Below, piece by piece: positions 34,512 through 46,709 of a stretch of DNA of 64,000 nucleotides. The DNA is from Nissolia schottii (lineage: Eukaryota; Streptophyta; Magnoliopsida; Fabales; Fabaceae): NCBI GenBank assembly GCA_003254905.1, contig QANU01017745.1, forward strand, positions 148,932-212,931. Direction: 5' to 3'. How positions within the stretch are numbered: the first letter of the stretch is position 1; each line of letters starts with the position of its first letter. The position numbers and the translations under genes were made by a program. The notes under the pieces were generated by a model that was not told where the DNA came from, searched no databases, and saw only the letters and a list, made by a program, of their open reading frames with translations.

Positions 34512-35144
34512 CTTTTTATTAAAGATGCACACAAAACATTTTTCAAAATAAAAGGATAAGGAAGAGGGCGCCCACCGTGTTCGCCAAGGCTGAATCAAAT
34601 ACTTTTCTATTTCCTCTAATTCTGGAGGCCAATTGGCCCATGGCTACCCCTATCTTCCACAACCCAATTTAGACTTTGATTTCTTTTGTTACTTTACCCA
34701 TTTTTGTTCTCATCCTTATCTTATTATATCCTCCTTGATTTCTTCATTCACCTCTTTGCCTATCATACATTTGACGCACAATTTCTCCATACTTATCTAT
34801 TCAATTTGCAACTATAACTGTCTGATAAATATTGTATTCATTTTATTACTCATATCCAACCAATTGGTGTGGTAACAATACTTCTCTTCAAGTTAGTTTT
34901 GTACTCAAAGCTGCCAAAAAGAGTCTTTATTGATTAATCGTATGATTAGTTAAGGTGTTGAAAGAGCACCTAAACGTTTGGTGTTGAATTGAGAATCAAC
35001 ATTAGCAGCGAATTGGATGGAAAGGTTTAGGAATCTAATATTGTTAGATGTAAAAAAAAATTCGTCAACGAGCCTTTATGCACGACTTTCATTACTGTTA
35101 AAGATTAAAGATTTTGTGCTAGTATTTTTTATAATTCAATGATA
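34512..35144. other. AT-rich intergenic
   Basis: No gene or element recognised. Confidence 0.5.
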
Positions 35145-35149
35145 CATTC

Positions 35150-35790
35150 TGTTCGCAAGTAATTCGTATGGGATAAGAGGTTACCTGAACGGATAAGGGA
35201 GGCACCTTGACGGAAGTTCTAAGTCTGAGGGCGAAGGCTCCGAGCGGGTTCGGAGGTCTAGACGAGGGCTCCAAGTGGGTTCGGAGGCTCGGACGGAAGC
35301 TTCAAGCGGGTTCTTTTCGAAGAGAGTGCGGCGGCAGAGTGTACCTGCAAAGGCACTCCGATGCTCAAGTAAGCATAAGGATTATGAGAATTCTCTAAGA
35401 GGAGAGTAAGAGGTACCTGGTGACCTGAGGGGGTCGTGTGCTTTTATATATGAGTTTAGAGTGCAAAGATAGAGATAAAGCGAGGGGGTTTGCTTATCCG
35501 CTCCCCGGTTTATCTTTTCCCGCTTATCCAAGAGTTGGTTGCGGACTGGGGAGGAGAGGTTGCCGCTACCTCCTCTTGACCTTGTTGGGCCAGACCAAAT
35601 TCGAAGTCTTTGAACTTACGACCTTCTCCTCCTCTAAGAGTCATGAGACTTCTCTCTTTGGGCCAATCCGACCAAGTGGAGAACCTCTTCTGCTCCTTAG
35701 TGGGTTGGGCCCTTCGAGTCTTTAGAGAATGTGAGTTCCTCTCCCTCTTAAAGGGTTAAAGCTCTCGGACCTGACTTTTAGTCCGTATCA
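35150..35790 (-). mobile_element. Solo LTR, 641 bp, perfect 5-bp target duplication CATTC
   Basis: CATTC occurs at 35145-35149 and 35791-35795 around a block that on the minus strand starts TGATACGGAC and ends GCGAACA (TG...CA). On that strand ATATATAAAAGCACACGACC is a promoter-like TATA, and CTTACTTGAGCATCGGAGTG lies downstream, a phrase typical of plant LTRs. Higher GC than its flanks. No internal region: a recombined single-LTR fossil, fairly young judging by the exact duplication. Superfamily (Gypsy more likely) not certain. Confidence 0.8.
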
Positions 35791-35795
35791 CATTC

Positions 35796-38700
35796 ATATG
35801 TAAATTTTGAAAGGGATTGTATATATATGTTTCACATTAATTAATTATTGTGACTTACATATGCACTTATTAATTATTTTGATTAATAATATATAAAATA
35901 ATGTTATTGCTTATGTTATTTTTCAAGTAAGAGGTTTTGCTCGACTTTAATAGAATTATTTCTAATAAAAAAAATACGTGTAGTCTAATTTATTTATTTC
36001 TATTATCGATCCTTTTAACTACAATATGTATGTTCATAGCTAATCATAGTATAGTAACTTGGATCATCTCCAAATATTCCATTTGAAAAATGTGGACCCC
36101 TTTTAGCTAGTTGAATGAGCCTAGGATACCCTAATTAAAGAAAGGAATAAGCAAACTTTGCCACAACAAAGTCAAGTTTTGGGAACTGAGCTCCTATCCC
36201 AATATATAGTACCATGCTTTTAGCGCAAAATATAATTTGCAAAAACAGGCAACACAGCTTATTGTCTTCTAAACAAAGTCACTTTCTTTTCCTCCAAACT
36301 AGATCAGCGCAGCCGACCATTCAGTTTGCATTATTATTATATATTTTCATTATGCTCTCACATTTAATTTCAACTTCCTCATGTGCAACTATTCGTAAAT
36401 ACATATTTAATTAACAAAATAAACTAAGTCATGTTTAATTGTTCTTACCCAGAAAGCCAACTGCCGTAGCGGTCAATAATGTTCCTCATACCCATTGTGC
36501 TATTGTTAAAGAATTGAATAATATATACATAGAGAGGAACATATTACATGAGACAAATGGTTAGCTGTGAGGGAGAAATCTTATGATTAATGGTAAAACT
36601 AAAATATAATGCTATGCGACTTCCAAACATAAGCGAACACAATTTTAAATAGTGTTAATGTTTAATTTACTTAATATATTGAAGTGAGAACCAATAAAGA
36701 TGACATCCGATAAATGATTGAGTTTTTTTTAAGTATTTGGTTAGAAGTTTAATTTTGAATATCATGTATGGAGAAACTTTTATTAAAAAAATATGCTCAC
36801 TTTAGTGATTGATAAATCTCAAAAAGGAATTAATCATTGTTAATGATAAATACTTATTAAAAAAAATTAAAGTGAGATTTATACATATTAATCATATATA
36901 ATATTATTTTATTAATCTAATGATAACTGTGTAAACTAATTTTTAAAAATGAAATATTTACTTTGAACATTTAAAATCTCTCCTAAATCGCATAAGAATG
37001 CGAGGAAAAATGAAACCGCCGTCGGGTTAAGACCACGTGTATGATAACACATTAGGTGCAAGTTAAGTGAAGTACGTAAGCAAGGTGATGGAACTTAATT
37101 AACTCCAAGTTGGGCATGTTGATTTGTCTCGTAGGATATGCATTTGATTACTATTATTATTAAGCATTTGATTAGAACCAAAATCTAACGCACCACACAC
37201 TCATCCTCTCTCCAAAACCATTGGCTTTTCAACACATTTTCTTATTCTCTCTTTCTTTTCATCCGCGCCCACAGTCCCAACTCTCGAAAAACCAGAAACC
37301 AGAAACCAGTGCCCTGTTTTCTACCAAAAACCACTTTCCATCCAATTCCCGAAAACCAGGAGCTTTTTTCCATTTTTTTACTTTCTTTAAAAATGTTTAA
37401 TTTCATTCGAAAGCTGGTGTGAGTAGAGACAGTGTGGCCCCCTCACTCCACAATATGTGGCGATTCGACCGCACTCTGTCACGTTTTCGTGCCAGCCACG
37501 CGCCTCCTTCTGCTCTTCTCAATTCTCGTACCCATTTGCATGTACCACCCTACACCTCACTCACTGACACACTGTCCTTATTTCTATCTTACCCTCACAT
37601 TCACATAATAATAAAATAATTAAAACAACAAAAATATAAAGAAAAAGATATATATTTTCTTACTTATTATTAAGTGAATAGAAAAATAACATAAATATAA
37701 ATATCTTTTAAAAAATACTATAATATCAAAAAAATTATTTCAATTTAATTATCAGAATAAAAAATAATTTTTGAATTGATAAATAAATTAATTCATTTTA
37801 TTTTATCTAATTATTCTTTTTTTTATTTTTTAAGAAGGATTGATTATTGACAACGATTAATTCTACTTCGAAACTGAGAGATTATCGAAATATATGTCTT
37901 TCTTAATAAATAAAAAATTTATAACCAGTTAGAAAAATTCAATTGCTAACCAAATACTTAAGAACTCAATTATGTAATTATCATATTTACTCTCAATAAT
38001 AAATTTTGACAATCTAGCTATTCTCATATTTTTTGCTTTTATTTATCAGAAAAGTTGTGAGTTAACTTTTCACTTATTTTATTTAACCAACTAATAAAAT
38101 TAAATTAAATTAAAAGTCATCTCATTTTTTCTTCTTAACTTTTCTCATTTTCTGTGATTAGAGGTTATTCTAATTTGCCAATTAAGAGCAGTAGATTCCG
38201 CAATATTGGAAGGCAAAGGAAAGCCAAGTTGTCCTTACAGTAGTACAGCTTGCATGAAATTGAGAGAGCATATAGTGGCACGTCAGCAACACCCCCTACG
38301 GCAGCGGGATAAGTGTCCCTATGATTGGGAGCTGATCCCCACGCGCTTCTCATGAGACTTGGCCTTCAACGTGAAAAAAGCGGTTCCTTAATCTTTACTT
38401 GTTTTCTAAGCCCCACCCCAAACCTCCCTGAATGTGGAAACTGGAAAACCATGGTTTGTTTGTTGTTATAATTAGTACTTTATTTTATAGAGTTTTGTTA
38501 TTTATATTTATTTTATTTTAATATGAAATATCTTTTTAACATATTTATATAATATTAAATAAAATTTTAATGGTTTTTAGTTCAATTTAAATTTCATCTA
38601 ATAATAAATAGATGAATATTAAAACACATACTTTAATGGATACATGCAATAAGAAAATTGTTCATGTTATGATGAAAAAGGCAAATACTTAAATATAATT

Positions 38701-38978
38701 TTACTAACTTTAAAAGAGTTCTATTCAATTAAAATATTTGTGTTTTTTTTTTTCTTCTTGTGACATGGTTAAACATGATCATCTTTTATCATAAAAAGAT
38801 CTAAATCCACACGCAACATTGTACTACTACACATAAGAAACAGCCGCGTCCCCCACAATCCAGTACCTCTAAAAATCCAGGGAGTCTTCTCAGCCAAACA
38901 CACACACACACACAGAGACACCCACACACACAACAAATATATACCCTTTTCCTTCTCCACTTTCTCACACACACACAC
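35796..38978. other. Long AT-rich upstream region of the LBD gene
   Basis: No gene recognised. 37190-37600 is C/T-rich and less AT-rich, possibly a regulatory or former transcribed stretch. 38210-38360 is a GC-richer island (GGCACGTCAGCAACACCCCC and CCCACGCGCTTCTC), about 700-850 bp upstream of the LBD ATG and a candidate distal element. (CA)n tracts lie at 38899-38978. Confidence 0.45.
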
Positions 38979-39007
38979 NNNNNNNNNNNNNNNNNNNNNN
39001 NNNNNNN
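38979..39007. other. Assembly gap (29 N) in the LBD 5' leader
   Basis: Run of N flanked on its left by a (CA)n microsatellite, so probably a sizing failure at the repeat. It lies about 70 bp before the LBD ATG. Confidence 0.99.
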
Positions 39008-39073
39008 CCTCAATCTCCTCCAACTTGTCTCAAAATCATTGGGATTGTTCCCAATTGGGCCCCACAAAACAAA

Positions 39074-40310
39074 ATGCGGATGAGCTGCAATGGATGCAGG
39101 GTGCTACGAAAAGGGTGCAGCGAGAATTGCAGCATAAGGCCTTGCCTGCAGTGGATCAAGAGCCCCGAATCGCAAGCCAATGCAACTGTGTTCCTCGCCA
39201 AGTTCTACGGTCGTGCCGGACTCATGAACCTCGTCAACGCTGGCCCCGAACACCTTCGTCCAGGTGCCCAATTTTATTCCACATTTCTTAATAATAAAAA
39301 TGTACTGTGACCCAACTTAATTAAATTCTACATGCAATCCAAAATTAAGAGCTAGAATCTTTTAATTCGTCACTTTAAGATATTTGACAATTTTTAAATC
39401 TATCTTAACCTAAATCTAGCTGGAACAAAATAATTAGCCAAATTATTAAATCAGTTTCAAAATAAACACTAAAATAATTTATTCGTATTGCATGTCGAAT
39501 AAGCTCTCTTTGTGTTGAAATTGTGTGATTAAATCTTAGATTAACAAAAATTGAGGTTAATTTTCTGTGTGTTTTGGTTTTGTTGCAGCGATTTTTCGTT
39601 CGTTGTTGTACGAGGCATGCGGTCGGATAGTGAACCCAATCTACGGATCGGTGGGTTTGTTGTGGTCTGGGAGCTGGAACCTCTGCCAAGCCGCCGTCGA
39701 AGCCGTCCTGAAAGGCGCGCCGATTACTCCCATCACCTCCGAGGCCGCTGCCAGCGGCAGAGGCCCACCTCTCAAGGCCTACGACATACGCCACGTGTCC
39801 AAGGACGAGTCCAACTCGGCCGCGTCGACTCACCCCAAGCAGCAGCAGCAGCGAGCCAAGACTCGCTCTCGCGTCAAGCGAGCCAAGCCGACCAAACCCA
39901 CAGATCAGAAGGGAACCGGTTTGGCTCGAGCCGAACCGGAATTGGCCCGCCACGACGAGGTGCTGAACCGGTCGGCGAGCCACGACTCGTCGCTGAGTCA
40001 CCAGTCCGAAGCTGAGGCAGGAGAGAGCAAAGAGAGCGAGAGCATTGTGTCCGTGGAGGCCGCGACGGTGGCAGCGGCAGCAGCAACAGAGACTTCGGTT
40101 CTTTTCCGGGATGAACCGGAATTGAACCGGAAGCGTGTGGACCGAACCGAAGAGGGTGGCGATAGTGTTGTTGGTCTGGAGCTGACGCTTGGGCTCGAAC
40201 CGGTTTCTTCGTCACGTGCGGATCACGTGGTACCGGTTAAGAAGAGGAGGTTTATTCATGAACTGAAGGACTGTGGTGGCGTGGAGCTGGGGCTTGAATA
40301 CCCGGCTTGA
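39074..40310 (+). CDS. LBD40-like: Class II LOB-domain transcription factor (LBD40/41/42-like), 303 aa
   Basis: Exons are 39074-39263 and 39589-40310, phase 1, GT-AG, with the intron at the conserved LBD position inside the LOB domain. The LOB domain (residues ~3-110) opens [17 protein letters not shown], a C-x2-C-x6-C-x3-C zinc motif (Cys 5, 8, 15, 19). The GAS block follows ([20 protein letters not shown]), then [20 protein letters not shown] and [19 protein letters not shown]. The degenerate coiled coil and the [12 protein letters not shown] block mark class II. The C-terminal half is low complexity (polyGln, Ser/Glu-rich, Ala-rich) and ends with a basic VKKRRF and VELGLEYPA. It also holds ELTLGLEP, an LxLxL EAR-like repression motif. 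Acts as a nuclear DNA-binding repressor; relatives respond to nitrate or hypoxia. Confidence 0.95.
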
Positions 40311-41199
40311 GCGGCTTCCTGGATCGGCTCAGTTTTGACTCAATCGGCTTTCTGTGATTCGGGGAAGAGATCAGGACCGTTTCGCTGCTTCTTTTTTTTT
40401 TTTTTTTTAAAATTAATTACCTTTAGCTCGTTTTGGTGTTTAGGGTAATTAACTCTCCTTTTAATATTTTTGTGAATGTGGTGATGTACAAACTACAAAA
40501 CATGGATGTTATGTAGATGAAAAAGTACATTTTGGAAATGAAAAAAAATAAAAAATGAAAGCGTTTTAGTTTTTGGTATATAGGTGAGTAAGAGAAATAA
40601 TTAACCTCCACAAATATCATTTGGCTTTTGGATCGAGAGATATGTTACATGTAGTTAGCAGCACATTCCGGAAAAATGATTTATCTACTTACCAATTAAT
40701 CTTCCTTTTAATTACTCGTTAATCCTCCAATGGAGTAAGAATTGTCAAGAGATATTATCATTACCTACTGAAAAAAAATCTACGAGCATATGTTTCTCCG
40801 TTCCTGGGTTGTAAGCAAGTGTTATAGTATATATATAGCCACGTAAAGAGTGAAACTTCCTTAATCTTCCTAGAGGCCCATTATGGGATACTTTGACCAT
40901 TGAATTTCTGAGTATTTATAAGTAGTTTGATAATATGTACTTTATCTTTGTGGAAGGACACTTGCATTCAATTGTATTAGAACATGTTAATCTACTATGG
41001 TAAGAATGCAAATTTGATATTTTCATGTTTCAGTTTTTAAAGATGACTCGAAAACAAACCTTCCCATGTAATATACGCAGTTTTAAGTTCTTCTTCGGCA
41101 CACAAAAAAAGGTTCTGCTACGAGGAAATTCATTAATGACTTAAGTTATAAACAAAATCAGCTACCAAGACACAATAGGTTACCAACACATTCTTAATA
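40311..41199. other. LBD 3' UTR and AT-rich intergenic
   Basis: A T-run at about 40392-40410 and 3' UTR sequence; no further gene. Confidence 0.5.
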
Positions 41200-41560
41200 G
41201 TTTTCTATTTATTTTAAGATGAAAATACTTATGCTAGTTTCTATTACGGGCCTAATCTCTGTGAACCCAACTCGTGAAACCCATCTTGGACTAGCCCAAT
41301 ATGAAGCCAAATTGGGCCGCATTCTTGGACTACCACTCGACGAGCACATCCAAGGTCCGACTCGAGTAACAACCCTAATCTATAAAAGCACACTAGTTTA
41401 TATCACCTAATTCCTATACTTACTTGAGTGTCGTAGTACAATTACAAATACCTCCGACCACCATCAACATAGGAGTTTGACATTGCTGCCTCCACTAAGC
41501 ATCCTTATCTCACCTTATCTATGTTCTCTTCTAAATTACACCGAAACAATTTCTTAATAA
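41200..41560 (+). mobile_element. Diverged LTR-like fragment
   Basis: CTATAAAAGCACAC (41381-41394) followed by TACTTGAGTGTCGTAGTAC parallels the TATAAAAGCACACGACC and TACTTGAGCATCGGAGTG parts of the solo LTR at 35150-35790, in the opposite orientation. Ends not defined. An old fossil fragment, probably of the same broad family. Confidence 0.45.
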
Positions 41561-42196
41561 TAAATTTATCAGAAAAAATTGTAGGGGATAAATTGTAAAA
41601 CAATGTTGGCCAAGTGGATAAGTTGCACCAATGAAATCCTTTATAATTTAACCATTTCCCCTACTTGGTGTCTTTCTTTAAAAATGTAACACCTTTTTTC
41701 TTGGTCTGAAAATTTTCAATTTCATAAGTGAACAAGTCAACTAGGTTCAACAGAAAGGGCCCAATAATCAGCATTTTCGGGTTGGATCTCAAACACACCA
41801 TGTAAAAATCTTAACCCTTATTATAAGTTGTAACAAATCAAAGATAAATGCCCAGCACGCTTAGCCGAAAGCAAAATATTAGGATCCAGAATATGACCAG
41901 AAGAAAGTAAAAGGCCTAGGACTACTTACACACCTACTTATTATTCACTTAAAAAAAAATGAAAGTGATTATTATGCAGACCATCAGCCCAAAAAAAAAA
42001 TGAGAGACGTGATTATTGTGTATTGAAGTAGGCCCAAACAAAGTGTCGTAGCCCAAAAAGAACACGTGTTTGGTTTCATTTCATACCTTGTATTTCAAAA
42101 TTCTCGTAAACGATCATTAACAAAATATATAGTTACGTTTATCATCTTTGTTATAGGGTTATTTAAGGCCTAAATACGTACGTACGTACGTACATA

Positions 42197-42227
<31 letters not shown>

Positions 42228-45200
42228 CACTAAAATCAAACACAAGTATTTATAGAGATTGGGATTAATATTTAGTATTTTTCAATCGGCAAGGACCTAT
42301 TTATTAAATCTAAAAAGTACCTAAGAGGAAGAAGGAGAAGGAAAAAAAAATGGCAAATGACTCAGAGGATTCTTATCCCTACGAATAAGGAAGCATTATG
42401 AAAGAAGAATTGGTGTGACTTGATTGATGGCACACTTGTTCCATTTGGTACAATAGAGAAGTACGACCTTGCAACAAAAAATCCTATCAAAGAAACCAAT
42501 CAATTGTAGCAGAATCTATTTGGCACTCATGCCTCTAAGTCTTACTCTCATATCCCCAGCAGTGTTTTTTTTTCTCATCCACTTGCCCACTTTACTCACA
42601 AAAGTGCCGTTTCCTGTTCATAAGTACTCTTTTTTTTTTTTTTTGGTTCAAAATCATTAGTGTTTAAAGATTATTGGACTTTATTAGACTCAAGCTGGAT
42701 TAGCTCATTATAAAAATAAAACTTTTTTTTTGTGGTAATTATTTTTATCAATAAAATATGAAATTAAGACCTTATTTAAAAAAAATAAATGTGAAACTAT
42801 TTAAAGAATTGGAGCTTTGGTTGTTGACAACTACTTTGTACCATAATTTCTTTGTTTGTTGTATATCTCAACATAACGTTTATGTATATTATACCAAATT
42901 TCAAATTTTATCCATAGCAGGACGGATATTGGGGTGGTCACTACTAGCTAGCATCATGTGTTTTTGGGGTTACTTGTATAAGTGGGGGCTTGTCAAGTCA
43001 ATGCACGTTTATCAAACACTCAAATCAGATATAGGGGCATTAACCTTGCCATCTTTTATTTTCTGAACCGTCACTTCTAAAATCTGAGTGCTCCAAAACT
43101 ATATATGTCTATCAGGAGGCAAACCCAACAACTTGCCCTGCTTCGTCAATTTAAGTTTCAGAGATTTTCTGTTGGATCGGTGTAAAAACAGTTTTTGATA
43201 AATCTTTTCTAAAAGAATATATATATATGGGTGTGTGTGTGTGTGTATTAACTTAAATTGCTCAAGATAGTTATAGGCAAAGGGTTTCCTGAATAATCGA
43301 CAAATTACACTAACTTTATCAAAGTTTATCGAAATTATACTATTCCCTCCTAAATTTAAATAAACTACTTATCTCCTTTATTTTCAAATATTTTTTGAAT
43401 TTCTCAAATTACCCTTATGAAAATAAACCCTAGCTAATACCGGAATCTTGTACCTCCACCTATAGCAAACATATTTCATGGCATATCCTTGCAGCAGTGG
43501 CGCGGCATATATGGTTCACAATGCCATGCGGTGACGCGAAGGTGGGTGTGGTGCCATTGTTGCAATGGCAAGTAGCTCCCTCCAGCTGGATTTGTGCTTT
43601 GAGTTGTTGTGCGGTGGTTGGAGTTTATCCCACGGTGAGTGGTGTCGAGTTAGTTGTTGCACTCACAGAGACTATGTTAGTACATACTTCTGATGGAAAG
43701 GTTGGTGTAATTTACCTTCTAATTAATTATACAATTCTTCATCTAGCTAGATTAAATTAATTTGTTGTTGACTCAGTTGACATAGGTTAAACCTAATCAA
43801 AATTTGTCCGGTTGTATGAGCACAATACCCTAAGGGATGGAGCGCTAGCTAGCTCACATATACACCACTACATTATGCACTCGTTATTGGCATTATATAG
43901 TTTAAAAAGTAATTCAATGACGGACTAATTGAATTAGTAACTCGTTGGGTGGCTGGATTATATATAAGATTGGCAATTCCCCGAAAACGTAACCATATAT
44001 AGGTTAATTCCAACAACGCCTCTTTACACAAACGCAAAACAACAAAAATAAATGCTACAATACAATCACGTAGTAAACAAATTAATACTGGTATTAATTT
44101 GACTTATACTTAAAAGCACTCAACTTACGACACACAGTAGGAGTCTCTACCATTGCCAAATTTAATTAATTGGAAAAAAGCAAATCTCCTAGAATCACGA
44201 TATATGTATGATAAGGGTAATGAATAGTTAATTTCTTCAAATCATTCTCACATACACACTCTCTCTTAAGCATAGTAAAAGACTATAAAGACATGATTAT
44301 CTATGCGAAAAATCTTAAGCAGGCCGAATCATTTGGAGTTAATTACTAATTTTGACCAAATCTTAATCTCTAATCTCCCGTATCACAATAACAGTCAACT
44401 CAGTGCAGATTCGGTGCTCATTATTATTGCCTAACTAAAGACGCTATTTACTTCCTAGAAGAAAAGAAAAAAGAAAGAAACTTGAGCAATGCTTATTCTA
44501 AAATTTAAAGTCGAATATGTTAATCCATTGATTAAAATGTCTCACAAATGTCACATCTATGTAAATATCATTGTTAATTAAACATGTCTCACTTTCACAT
44601 TATTTGTTTACCTCAATTAACTCAATCTAACATGATGTAATTTATGCAAAGACATTAGTAACCGAGTGATATGGTAGGGTCAAGCCAATATATATATGTT
44701 GCCCCATATGAAAGCTGTGTGGCCTTATAAAGAGTCAATGGATCCGATCAAGGAGAAAGCAACTATCATTGTAGAAAAATTGACCATAAAAAACGGAAAG
44801 ATTGCACCCCATATAATGCACATGATGAGGAGGAATTCAGATTTGAGAAAGTGCTCTTTTGAAGAGAAAAAAAAGTGCATCTAGACGTAGAGTTGTAGAC
44901 GTACTAGAGATTATGTCATAACAATAATAATGTGCATCATTTTAATTTGGCCAAAGCTTTTTTTTTTTTTTTTTTTTNAATTGTTCCTACTTGATCACAC
45001 TGCACTTAGCCACCCCATCACTTTAAAAGCAAAATTTGATATTAAGATCATCACAAACATGAATGGTGATAATGCACAAATTTAGGGATGAAACATGAAA
45101 GCTTATGCTTGAGTCGTGGATGTGAAAAGGAAAAAAAAAAAGTATCAGATTAATTGACAAAAATCGTAGTAATTGTCAGATGAAATTAATTGATATAACT

Positions 45201-46704
45201 CCGATAAAGATAATAAAAATCATAGTATAGGCTACTCATATACCACTGCGCAATATTGTCATTCACAGTGTGATGCCATTCTCCCTTGTGATCTTAACCT
45301 TTTGATCATAAGGTGTACTAATGAATTAAATCACTGATACTATATTATAATAACTTTTCAGTTTAGTTATACTTAGTAAATGCAATTAAATGCATGTTAT
45401 TAGTAATCAAATTTTATTCTTGTAGTACTCCAAAATTTTTATTTAATTAATTCTATAACACAGATAAAATTTTGCCACTCTTAAATTGAGTTAAGGTTAA
45501 TGATACTTCAAGACCACACAAATAAAATATTTTGTCTAATTTAAAATATAGTTTAACCACATTTATAAATTATGACTAAACTAAAAAATTATTAAAATAT
45601 ATTATAAATATGTATTTAATTATATCAATACACCTTGTGGTCTAATCTAAGGTGTTTAGATCACTAGATATATATCACTCTCAAAGATGAACCAAGGCAG
45701 CCAACACCTTTAAACATGAATAAAACGCTTCACAGACTTTTCTTTCTTTGTGTCTTTCTTTCTTTTCTCTCTTTCATCTTATTCCACACGTCTACAGCAC
45801 CTCTTTCTTTTTTATTAGTGGGGTAACGGTTTTTGCAAGAAAATATTAGCATTTATATTATGCACCTTTTCTTGGGAAATTAAGTTACCCAAAGTATCAA
45901 GACAAAGTCAAGAGATGAGATGACACAAAATATATTGGCACAAATTTATAACATGTCCACACAAATATTAATTTGATTGTACCAAAAATAAAAACAAATA
46001 TTAATGTAAAAACTCTATTTAAGTAAATTTTACTAACAAATGCTTTTAAAAAAATTTGTTAAGAAAATAAAAGGAGGAAACTTTGATTGAAAAAATAAGT
46101 TCTTTAAGCTTCCACTAAATCGGATACATTATAAACAATAAAAAACTAAAAAAAAATCTATCTTCGACTAATGTTTTTATACTGTAAAACTCATCATTAA
46201 TTAGTTTTATATATATATATATATANAAGAAAAAACTATTCAGCCATGAAATATATATGTGTATGGCCCCATGGGAAGCTTAAAAGGTGGCACGCAAGAT
46301 TGTGAGGATGATTCACGTAATCACTTTGACCTATATATATGCCTCATCATGCGTATAATTATTAATGCATAATATCACTTTGCTTTATTGATTTTACAAC
46401 ACTAATCAAATATACTACTAGTATTTCCCCTAAACAAGCCAAAATTCAAAATTAAGAGGATCAACTCACACCATATTTCAATCATTATCTTGCATTGCAA
46501 CTCAAGCAGATTGGTTGGTGGGATTTTGCTGGGATATTCTCCTGCATCGGTCAAAATAGTATATACATATATATAAGGGTTTGAAAAATATTATAGTTCT
46601 TATTGCACATTAATTTTTTTTTAATGCAAAACCTAGACAGGACTTCAAAATTAAGTAACACGTTATTAGGAGAAGTTAGAAATATCATGACCCTATTCCT
46701 TATG
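41561..46704. other. Long AT-rich intergenic region
   Basis: No gene recognised in either strand. Microsatellites: (TACG)n then (AT)n at about 42176-42227, (GT)n at about 43231-43247, T-run with an N at 44978, (AT)n with an N at 46226. Frames at 43497-43760 and 44696-44884 start with ATG but match nothing I know. Many A/T runs. Confidence 0.5.
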
Positions 46705-46709
46705 CATTT

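Noticed and set aside
39405-40215. Long minus-strand frames over the LBD gene
   Set aside because: Antisense shadows of a GC-rich exon; the plus-strand LBD product is unmistakable.
43497-43760. An 87-residue protein gene
   Set aside because: No recognisable domain, no supporting splice or promoter signals; equally likely by chance.
44696-44884. A 62-residue protein gene
   Set aside because: Lys-rich frame in AT-rich DNA without any recognised homology.
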